Assembly (NCBI RefSeq): GCF_023343835.1 | Contig: NC_064444.1 | Span: forward strand, 8,423,219-8,487,218 | DNA length: 64,000 nucleotides | Reading direction: 5' to 3' | Source of the DNA: Lagopus muta | Taxonomy: Eukaryota; Chordata; Aves; Galliformes; Phasianidae | In this document: piece after piece, positions 38,301-64,000 of the stretch | How positions within the stretch are numbered: the first letter of the stretch is position 1 | Layout of the letters: every line of letters starts with the position of its first letter | Notes under the pieces: generated by a model | The model's input: only the letters and a program-made list of their open reading frames with translations | Databases searched by the model: none | Told to the model about the DNA's origin: nothing | Translations under genes and position numbers: made by a program

Positions 38301-41260
38301 GCAATCTGCACTAGTTAGAGGGCACTCTGCACTCTGGCTCAAAGTCCAGCGAACAATTACATGTTCTGATCCAAGCCTCAGTAGCCATCTGAATCCATTA
38401 TCTTTCCTTTAATCATATTCTCTCTTTTCCTGCTATTTATTTCAGTTTAATCCTGCCACTTCAATCCCTCTCTCAAAGAGGCATCCTTGTTCTTTTGAAT
38501 GCTGTCAATCTGATAAACTGAGTGTCAGAGATTTAGGATTGCTTGTCTCCCTTCCTATAGAAATTCACTATTTTACTGCAAATTCTTTCTATGTTTGTTT
38601 AAGACTATTCCTAGAACCTTAATGTTGCAAAAATTCTTCTGGTGTATTTTGAACAGTTTCTGAAATTGTTCTAAACCACTTCTACAAGGATGACATTTTT
38701 TACATGACCATAAAGGAACACTGAGTGCTACATATGAGCAAGCATTAACAACTTCTTTAAACCCACATTCATAGAGAAAAAAGGTAGCTTGTGCATGATT
38801 CCATCAGCTTCTGCACCCAAATTCAGCTCTCTTGTGTGTATGGCCAAAACAACTGTTTTTCTTCAGGGTTGGACATTGCTATTTAAGCTTTTGTTCTGAA
38901 AGCAAAGAATCAGAGTGGCTTAGTTAAGACTCAGGAAAAAAAAAAGTTTAACCCATATTAGGAAAATTCTTAGAATTGTAACTGCTACCGAAATTAATTG
39001 AAACTGCTTTCATTTGGTATTTTTTTGCAATTTACTCTTTGAAAGGCATTTGGCCTAAAAAGTCTGCCACACAAGAATTATTAAGGGCTCATCACAAGCA
39101 AAGAATATACCATCTTAAAATGGTGTATGAAGCAGCACTGCTTAAAGGCACTGATCTCAGACCACCACCATCTGGAACACTGCATCTACAGAAACCTTCA
39201 GTCAAACATAGTTAATAATTAATTGTCAAGGAGAGAGGAGTCAAAGATCTTTTTCTTCAAATAAAATTTACAACTAGTAATGTTCAATCTACCACACAGA
39301 AAGTCTGCAAACAATGGCAGTAGAGAAAAATAATTGCTTCCACGTCTACAGCATTATCCTACAGATAGTTTTCAAAGTATGCATTTATTAGCAAGATGGA
39401 CATGCCAGCCAGTATGGATAATTCAAACCTTTTATAAGAGTGGCATTTCTAAACAGTGTGAGCACTGTGCTGTTAGGTGCACTGCTGTGCTTGGCACAAG
39501 AAATGTGCAATGCACCGATACAACTAATTGTTTTTTTAAGCCAGTTTAAGGCAGACTTAGTTGCCCCACCCACACTTACAGTTTATAGACATCCATGGTT
39601 TTGAAGCACTGTAGCTCATTACCACTTGAAAAGCATTTATTTTCTTTTAAATGTATTTCAATTCCAAGCGTTACAGAAGCACTGACATACATGCACATAT
39701 CAGCACTTGCTTCATTCCACTTTTCTAGAAAGAAGAAAGCATGTTAGATCAGATTCTGTCCTCACCTACACTACTGCAACACCCACTACTTGGAATGGCT
39801 GATTATGAGGCACAGTAACATTTCACTGCAAACATCTCTGCTGTGAAACCAGAGCCACGCAGTGACCCAAAGCATTTGTTCAGACTACTGACTTTCTTAA
39901 TTACTTGTTTACATCAACTTCTCTGCAAAATCTGAGTGGATCAGGGAACAAATAATTCATTACTATGAAGGTTGTACCAGAAGGGCTAGAAGACTTACAT
40001 CAAAGGGAAAGCTGAGCTCCACCTGAAGATTGCTTCTGGAATTAAACTATCTCTATCCTCTGAATATACTATTTGTTTGTTTTAATTAAAAAGATTGAGC
40101 AACACACAAGTTTTCCTTTCGGTACTGAACAGTAACTTTAGATACTCTGTGCAGTTCCACAGTACTGTTCCAGACAACTAGAGGCTCTTTTAGGTTGTCA
40201 TAAACAGCCCTTCCTCCATGTGTATCTGAACTACAAAGACTCAAAAACTGACTGACTTTATTCATGCAAAGTTTCTTATCTGAGAACTTCATATGCTAAC
40301 AAAAGCCTGCCATGGCTGAAAAGCCAGAAGGCTTAATGCCACCTTCTGGAACAGCAGAGTCAGGGGAAGATTTACTTTGAGCAAGTAGCTTCGAGCCTCC
40401 AGCAAGATGTTTTTCACAGTGTAATAAAAATCATGCTACCTCATGTCTGTTTGTTTTATTGAGGTATTTGCCTTTAAAAAAAAAAAAAGGGAGAAAAAAA
40501 GAAAATCACTAACAACCCACAACCCTACTGACAAATAACAGTGAAGTACACACAAGAGTTACGGGGCGTTCCTTCATTTCTATCCACTATTACAGTCTTT
40601 ATGAATAAAGCCATTTCCAGCTTCAATACATCTGAAGATGAAACTTTCATTTAGTTCCCCTCTAAATATATTTCTCATCATATATTCAAAAATTATTTTC
40701 TAAATCCCACCTTGAACGTTCTGCATTTTAAATGAACCAAAAGTAATACTTTACTGTATATTAATGAACTCATTCAAAGAAGAAGCATTATGGTAACTCC
40801 ACAGAATAATTGCTTCATGGCTTCATAAAGCTTCACTTCTACACAAACTATGTATTTTAGCAATCAAAAGCTCAGTTGGCTTCTGTAACAGAAATTAGTC
40901 ACAAACATTAATGAAGTAGAACTTCAGGTTATGTAGGAGAACAGAAAGGCATCCAGCTCAAGTAACAAGGAAACAGAAAAATTCTACTTAAATTGGCCTG
41001 TTCTTTCTATGCTTACTAAGAAAAACTTGTTGCACTTACCAAAGAGGAAAAAAAACTTAGTTCTGTTATTAGCCGTCCATTACTTACACCATCCAAGTGG
41101 CTAGCTTTCCCCCCTGTACACAAGTATGAGCCGACTTAACTCTCCTGTTCACTGAACTCACTGATGTTCTGCTTCCACAGAAACAGCTCTAGAAGGGTGA
41201 TCTTAAAAATGAAAATAAAAAATTTTTTAAAAAAAATCACAGCATAGAGCAGTCTGGATT
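32341..41260. other. Intergenic region between CMTM4 and DYNC1LI2
   Basis: Roughly 9 kb between the CMTM4 promoter island and the presumed end of DYNC1LI2. No protein gene, tRNA or recognisable repeat family is seen. Open frames are short and unsupported (largest 152 codons at 37856-38314, low complexity of composition and no known motif). An 18-bp perfect palindrome lies at 35959-35976. Enhancers or non-coding transcripts are possible but not visible from sequence alone. Confidence 0.6.
35959..35976. repeat. Perfect 18-bp palindrome
   Basis: GCATGGCCATGGCCATGC equals its own reverse complement and consists of overlapping GGCCATGG units. It lies in the intergenic region. Confidence 0.8.
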
Positions 41261-41264
41261 CGTG

Positions 41265-41270
41265 TTTATT
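41265..41270 (-). terminator. DYNC1LI2: Candidate distal poly(A) signal of DYNC1LI2
   Basis: AATAAA on the minus strand lies about 2.9 kb beyond the DYNC1LI2 stop. It is followed after about 25 nt by a TGTGATTTTTTTT tract, a plausible downstream U-rich element. A 3' UTR of this length is typical for the gene as I recall it. Other hexamers at 42432-42437 and 44013-44018 are alternatives with weaker surroundings. Confidence 0.4.
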
Positions 41271-44159
41271 GAAGCCAGTAATTAAAGATGTCCTTATTTT
41301 GCCAGCACTAGAAAGCAAGATCCCACATGACTGCATACTGCACTTGGTTAAAGCCATACAGCTGGTCTAAGGTTTGTCTCATACATTTGCAGTCCTAATT
41401 ATAAGTTGGAAAAAAAACAAACAAAATAAACAACCGCCACCCACCCTGCTCCACCTTCCTTCCCTCCCCCCAAAAAAACAAACAAAAAACACCCTTAGTA
41501 TACAGGACAGTGAACTTTCATTTACAGCATGTATATTGTTAAGTTCATGATGTACAGAGCAGTCACTTTCAATGCAGTTAAATTAAATAAAATACGAAAT
41601 TCAGTTTAAACAGTTTTTTTTAAATGCCAATAAAAAAAGTGCAAACTTAAAATCAAGCAGCATAACCACAGCATTTTTATGGAGGGCCAATCTTTAAACT
41701 TTTATATTTGCTTCAAGTTGAACAATTTCTTTTTTTGTTTTCTTAAACACGAATAGTAGATGCAGTCACCGTAATGCATATAAATACAGTCATATAATAG
41801 TTTAAACAGTCTACCGTACAAGTGTATCTGCAAATAAAATGAAGTTTCGCTTGAAAATGTGAAGGCTGTTTGCAATTGGCCTTTGGTTCCAATGCTTGAA
41901 GACACCAGAAGAACTGTGCAGCTCACCAAAGCTGGCAGACTTCGGCAGCCACAGGATGCTACATTACTTACAACTCTTCTGATAAACTAGGAGCATTCAC
42001 TTGCAATTAGAAACTGGAAATCTGTTTCTGTTTTGTCAGAAGCATCTTTTTGCAAAGCTATTAAGTTACAGTTATCAGTTTTGATAAGTTTTAGTATATT
42101 TAACACTTTTATAAAACTGGGAAGTACTTCAATTGTAAGTTTCAGCTGTATTGCTAGAGAAAGTGCTTATCAGGTTAGATGGCAAAAACACAATTTTGGA
42201 CTGAGGTTTTCAAACTCTATCCCATTACAATCACACACTTTTCCAATTTTCTTGTAATGCCTTTGATGTTTCAGTCTCAATTCTCAGTGTCAGAAGGACA
42301 GAGTGTAATTACTTCTGGTGTGGCAACTTGCAACTGGCACCCATTACACCAGGAAGTACATCCACATTCCCATCAGCCATCCACAGTCTTAGTCCATTAT
42401 CTAGACAACTGTGTAACTTTAGGTCATACCCTTTATTTTAAAAAGTTTAAAAAAAAAAACCATTTTTAACAAAACTGGCACAAATAACACGCTCACGTTA
42501 ATGGTTGTCAAAGAGGCAAGTAAATACTCTTAGCTTCCTAGATAATGTTTAGACTTACGTGAAGAACAGCCTCTTGATGTTACATAGGATTTGAAGTTAA
42601 CATCCAGTACTGTGTTAGTGGTCAACCTAATTCTGTATATTTAAGTAACAGTATATATTAGGGAAGTTATATCCAGACATCGGATTTAGTACAAGTTTAT
42701 AACAACAGAAAGTAAACTCTGCGTAACTCAAATTGTGGTTTTTCCCTTCAGCATTAAGAGCACAGAATATGCTTGGCATTTTTTAATTTAGGGTAGTGTG
42801 TACATGTAAAACAAGCATACCATATATAAAATCAAAAGTGCCATTTCAGTAACCATAGCAGTTTTGTTTTTACAGAAGGATGGTTTTCTGTGACCATGGG
42901 CAGAGCTCCGTCACAGCAACGGGGACAACAACCCATCTTTCCAAATGAAATGCTACATTAAAAAAAAATACAAAACAAGTTATTGACTATGTTCATCATG
43001 TACACATTCGTACTTTTTAGGTTACCTTCAGAACGGGAGTTGGCTGCACCTGCAGCAGATGTGGTTGGAAACAGGGCCTTGAAAGCTTTTTACAAACTTC
43101 CACAGGTATAAGGCAGGAAACAGTTTTAGCTTGGTAGCAAATATTTAGTTACAAAAAGTAAGAAAAAAATACTGAGTGTTCTGTAGCACATTTCATTATG
43201 GGAAAATGACACGTCACCGACCATTCTTCACAGGCTAGCCTCTTGGCATAAAAAAAGGCAGAAGCTATCAGAAAACAGGACTTAAAATTAAATACAAATT
43301 GCCAAACTACGCATTTTAAAATAAAACCAAACAGTGACTGTTTGTACTACAGTGCACAATAAATTCAAGCACCTTCTAAAGACACATCACACGCTGTGCC
43401 AGGCACTTGGATCTAAACAAGTTTAAGTTTCTCCCTTTGTCAGCTACACCAGAAAGGGCATCCACACTCTTAGACATTTCTTTTCTTCTAAACTAAAACA
43501 AGATTTATAACAAGAATAAATTCCCATGATGCTTAGTGTTTGGCCTGGAATTCTCCAATATAAAGTAGTCTTTTTTAAAACAGGGATTATTTACCCTATG
43601 CAAAACACAGGATTTGACAACATTGCTCCTCTCCAGCCAATCCAACATTCTTGTTTCTTACTGATTCAAATCTGCTTCCCTTTTAGGGCTCCATCTCCTA
43701 CCTAGGCTTCTTTCAACCTAATTAATGTTCTGTTACATCACCACCACCTTTCCAAGTATTTAACTCATTTGTAAACATACGAGTAGCCAATTCCAATAAT
43801 TCTGATAGAGGATTCCGTTTCTTTCTTGCCTTATGTGCAGTCATAAGTAGTATTTTAGTAATAATTCTGCATCTTGCTTCTCTGTGCTCTTCACAACAGG
43901 AAATGCAGCTGCACCTGCTTACCTTGAAAACCAAAAGAATTGCCCTATATAAACTCTAAATGGTTATCATATACAGAGGGATTTTATATGCAAACTTCCT
44001 GAATGTGCACTTTTTATTGGGACAAGGCAATGACATAGTAAGCTCATTTCCCCTGCCCCAAAAAAAACTGATAGCATCTGCCATAGCAGAAAATTCCTGG
44101 TCTTATCAGATCAATATACATAGTTATTTGGTCATTTACTTATGCATTTTTAAGCGCTA
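41271..44159 (-). other. DYNC1LI2: Probable DYNC1LI2 3' UTR
   Basis: This AT-rich stretch directly follows the stop codon in the sense orientation. It shows no repeats of recognised families, no open frames of note and several candidate poly(A) hexamers. Its extent rests only on the choice of the signal at 41265-41270. A G-rich tract on the sense strand lies inside it at 41440-41471. Confidence 0.4.
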
Positions 44160-60028
<15,869 letters not shown>

Positions 60029-63000
60029 CTGAAAAGAAAAAGCACAGCTGTAGCTCAAAGGATGTCAGCCTGCTGCTTTGCTAGCATAGGAGCCAACAGA
60101 GGACTTCTTCAGTGTCAAAGGAAAGAGCAGAGCCCAGCTACCAGCAGATCCTGTCATTTCTCACAGGTGCACAAGTGCCTACGTTAATTGATAGATGCCT
60201 CCATTTAAACAGGACTGTCCTTGATTCAGAATCTTCTTGTTTAACATGTAATTTCAGTTCCTTGGCTTTTATTATTGGCAGATGACACAACAGCTTTTAG
60301 ACATCAGATGGCCTTTCTCAATTTGAGGTAAGTATATGTCAAGTAAACCAAGCGCCCATCTAACACATGTGTAATGCCAAGTTCCAAAGAGAGTGGGCAC
60401 AGCTGCATTCAGTCAGAAAGCCTTAAGTGTCCCTCAGACACTGCTTTAACAAACCCAAGACATCTCACAACAGAACTAAGCTGCAAACAAGATACAAACA
60501 GTAAGCAGCTTAGGTCTCTAGCACAGGAGTAGGAGGAGCCAAACACAGGATAAACATAAAACCTACCAAACTTTAAAGCTATCAGCCCTTAATTCACAGT
60601 GACTTAACACTGGCTTCCATTTACAGTGTCTTCGTAGAATTAGTACAGGACAAAAGACTTGGTATTTTAGTTTTTGTGCTTCTCCCCATAGCACCTGGAT
60701 AGTGATCAAACAATTTTTGTTGAAATGCAAGGGGAAATAATCCCCTGGGACAGGCAGCAAGCATGAACTTTGCCAAGAACAGAAGAAACTGAAAATGCAG
60801 CATCATCCAGGAGGGATGCATCAGACACTCTGGACAACCATGTCTAACCAAATTACATAATCCTCAGAAGCTTCCAGTGGAAAAGACACAAGTCTCCTTG
60901 TTGTATTTAGGAGACTCTTTGTAGTATCTCTTTCAAAGTGCTCTCCATTCTATTCCAGATGTCCAGAGGGAACAGTGGGTCTCCACAAGCATTACAGATG
61001 AGAGATGAATTATGAAATACATGCACTCAGTCTGCAGGCCAATCTCTGCAGAGCACAGATTTTCAAAACTGCTACCGAGTTTTATGAGCCGTTGTCCCTG
61101 TGTTTCCTTGACATGTGTTCCAAATCTTTCAGCTGCACAAAATAAATCCAGTCTCTGTGGCTGTCAGAACTTCAAGAAAAAAAAAAACATCAGGATCAAA
61201 AAACGTTGGCTCTAGAAAAAGGCAAAAATTTGACTGAAGAAATTGGAAGGAGAAAAGAGCACAGAGATATGCATATATCTCTTGCTAATTAGGTCTCGAA
61301 TAACATCACAGAACAGTCCAAATTACAGACAGACTACATCAAGATGCTGTACACAGGCAGCCTTTCTTCTGCATCTCTGTTATCCTCCTATTTAGGTACT
61401 GCTAGGTATCACAGGGCATTCAATCATCAGTCATCACAAAGGCTGACAGTTATGCTTCCCAATTAATTAAAGATCTTTCTGCCAATTGGGCACTTCAGAA
61501 CTATCTTTTGCAGCGAGCAGTTAAAACAATTCTTGCATATTTAAGAAATACATCATTCATCAATTATTTGTCCCTTCCCTCCTCCCCATACTCACTACTA
61601 ACTTTAAGAAAACTAACTAAAGTCTGCCTATAAGCTATAAAAAGTTACAACTCTCATTTGCATTTCAACAGTTCCTCCTGTGGTGACTGTTTCAATCACA
61701 AAAAGGACTTCCACATCCTAGCAGGTAACAAAATTCAATGAACAACTTAATTCCCTGATTTGCTGCCGCTTTTTTAAGCCAATAACAACAAAGGTTGGAA
61801 ATATTTTGTTTACTAAACACCTTTGTCTTACTTAAGGTTTTAGTTTGTACTTAACATCTAGAATGCATACTGAATCTAGAATGCACAGTGGAACTGTCAC
61901 TCAAATGAAATCAACCTGCCAAGAAGACCAGAAGCCCAACTCTCACATTAATGTAACGTAATTGCACCATTGTTTGCTTGCCTTTTCTTCTTTTTTTTTT
62001 TTTTTTTAAATATAACACCATATGAAAATAAAAAGTGAAAGGTTTTCCTCCCTTCTTATAGTAAAAAGACAACCATCAGGTATAGTTTGGGATTTTCAAT
62101 TGCTACAAATATAAAACACACCGAAAGCTACAGCACTGCTTGTTGACAGTTTGGCAAGGACTAGAAGGCAAATTCAACTTTGTCAGCACCACATCAAGCT
62201 CCTATTAGTCACACGATGTGAATGTTAACTGGACCTTTCATCATGGCTACGACACAAGATGCCAACACAGAGCAAATAATTACCAGATCCTGCTGCAGTA
62301 ACAGGTGTTGCTAACTAAAGACTATTACAATCACTGCTAAGACTACATCTCCAAATCCTGTCAATACTTTATCCTTAAGCTCCAAAAAGGGTTTTCCACC
62401 TTTGATCAATTTTACTTCAGAAGTTTGATTCTGTGAAGTGCAATAACATTTCCTTTATTCAAAATGTATCAATGGTAATCATCCAAGCCATATGTGGAAG
62501 AAAACAGGAGAAAATCACTTTCAATAGAACTAGTTTAAAGATGTCGACAAAAAAATTCCCATTAGAAACCAGCAGCCCTTGGCTCACGCTGGAATAACCA
62601 GTTCAACTGGAATATGTACATGATATGACTGAGGCCAGTCCAAACCTGAGGCAAAAAAAGAGAATACTTGATTTTCTTACAAGTATGAATGACTGTATCT
62701 CACCTGCATGTTTTGCACAGCCAGAGACAATTGTATTGCAGAGGTAATCTGAAGACCAACTGAAAGATCTCTATGGTATTTATAATTGCCTGCTAACCCA
62801 TACGGGCATTGCTACGAAGCCAACCACCTGAACAGCTGACGTAGTTTATTTCACTGACCTGCTGCACACCCTCTCTTTAACTGTGACCTATCATCCTATG
62901 AGAGTCTGAAAGTTGCTCCAGAAATAAATCCCGTAATAAAATTATGCAGATCCCCCACCATCTACACCCTACCAATTAAGACAGCTCTCAAAAGCAAACA

Positions 63001-64000
63001 GACTTTGCAAACAGCAGAGACACAAAGACACCTTCTCAACACAAAGGCAAAGAATTCTAACTTACATCCCTGGGAAATGCCACTAACAGAGGATTTTGGG
63101 CCTGAGCCCAAAGGCCATTAAATATTCTGAGACAACTGCACAGCTAGTGCTCTAAGTACTTTCATCCAGATGAACTGAGGGGCCATATACATAGAAGCCA
63201 TATGCTCAAAGGATACTGCATCTTAGGAGAACATTTTTGACACCCAAGCTAGGTATCCACCACTGCCAATGAAAACAAGTCAGTGGGCACCTATATTAAG
63301 CACTGAGGTGCTCAAAAAAGATTATATGCATCTGTGTAACTTTTCTTAAAGTGAACAGACAACAGTAAACTAAATCATGCACCCAGGGTCACCCAACATG
63401 AAGCAAAGTGACTCTCCTTCAAACATAAGAGGAGTCAGATACAAACATCCTTTAAGAAGTAAGACAGGAAAGGGAGCAGGAGATGGAAACAAGAAGCAAC
63501 ACAGAAGATTTCCTTAAGATTTGCAAAGCAAGGTAGGAAGTGGATAATGACTCGGCACTATGATGAAAATATTTTTCATGGAAATAATAAACTCTTCCAA
63601 AAAGCAAAAAAAGGGAAAAGTCATCTCCCAGCACTTGAGAAAGAAGCTGACAAGACCTTCTTCACCCTGATGCAGAGGTTCAGTTATCAGTGCTGACCTG
63701 ACACCTCTGGAAATAAATCCATGTGGTTTGCTGGTCTCAAGTAGACCAGAATACAGTAAAAAGCAGATATGCTCAAAAATGAATATACAGCAGTTAGCTT
63801 CTGACCACCTATCTCTTGTTTCTTCATGGCTTCCAAGAACTGTGGGACAGTTGCAAAGGTTTAGTTCCCAAAACTGTATCCAAATACGTACACACCTAAA
63901 GCATGTGAAGAGTTAAAAAAACAAAACAGAGCATGTACTGGAGAAATCAGAGCGTTAACTTCGTCTGTCAGGAGGTCCTGACCCACTTTGCTATTTATTT
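60029..64000 (-). other. DYNC1LI2: DYNC1LI2 intron (partial, continues past the window)
   Basis: Sequence upstream of the first visible DYNC1LI2 exon. I looked for the exons encoding the P-loop (GEDGSGKTT) and the YLSVHDED segment and did not find them, so the intron runs off the right edge. A T-rich homopolymer lies near 61990. Confidence 0.8.

Noticed and set aside
37856..38314. 152-codon plus-strand open frame in the intergenic region
   Set aside because: No motif, no supporting regulatory context, and shadow frames are open at the same place.
63095..63112. Short TTTGGGC/GCCCAAA hairpin
   Set aside because: A 7-bp stem with a 4-base loop is expected by chance in a window this long, and nothing around it suggests a function.

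Overview
This is a stretch of bird nuclear genome. Most of it is non-coding, the genes are split into short exons with GT-AG introns, and it carries several CR1 LINE 3' ends of avian type. A CpG island surrounds one first exon. Both proteins are very close to vertebrate orthologues, and the repeats suggest a galliform such as chicken. The species is an inference.

Two protein-coding genes are present, both on the minus strand. CMTM4 (31745 down to 4891) is complete in four coding exons of 62, 59, 33 and 57 codons (211 aa). It encodes a four-pass MARVEL-domain membrane protein. Upstream of it on the same strand lie the last ten coding exons of DYNC1LI2 (60028 down to 44160). These encode cytoplasmic dynein-1 light intermediate chain 2 from the middle of the G-domain to the C-terminus (393 complete residues). 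The first three exons, including the P-loop, lie beyond the right edge. All exon phases join without a break. The pairing CMTM4-DYNC1LI2 matches human 16q21-q22, which from memory corresponds to chicken chromosome 11.

Layout: 1-4890 is CMTM4 3' flank or 3' UTR. 4891-31745 is CMTM4, dominated by introns of 8.7 and 16.6 kb. About 31020-32340 is the CpG island promoter. About 32340-41260 is intergenic with no recognised gene. About 41260-44159 is probable DYNC1LI2 3' UTR. 44160-64000 is DYNC1LI2. CR1 copies lie at 16911-17095 (+), 22780-23035 (-), 26011-26364 (-) and 49697-50058 (-), with older degraded CR1 sequence at about 46590-47975 (+).

The two genes do not form a known functional unit. 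CMTM4 works in membrane protein trafficking and stabilisation, and DYNC1LI2 links the dynein motor to cargo adaptors. I found no bacterial-type system, CRISPR array, intact mobile element or convincing new protein-coding gene. The more interesting leftovers are non-coding: a (TG)8 tract at a DYNC1LI2 splice acceptor, a 36-bp Z-DNA-type tract, a perfect hairpin in the CMTM4 3' flank, a polyadenylated retroposed 3' end in CMTM4 intron 1, and orphan exon-like segments.
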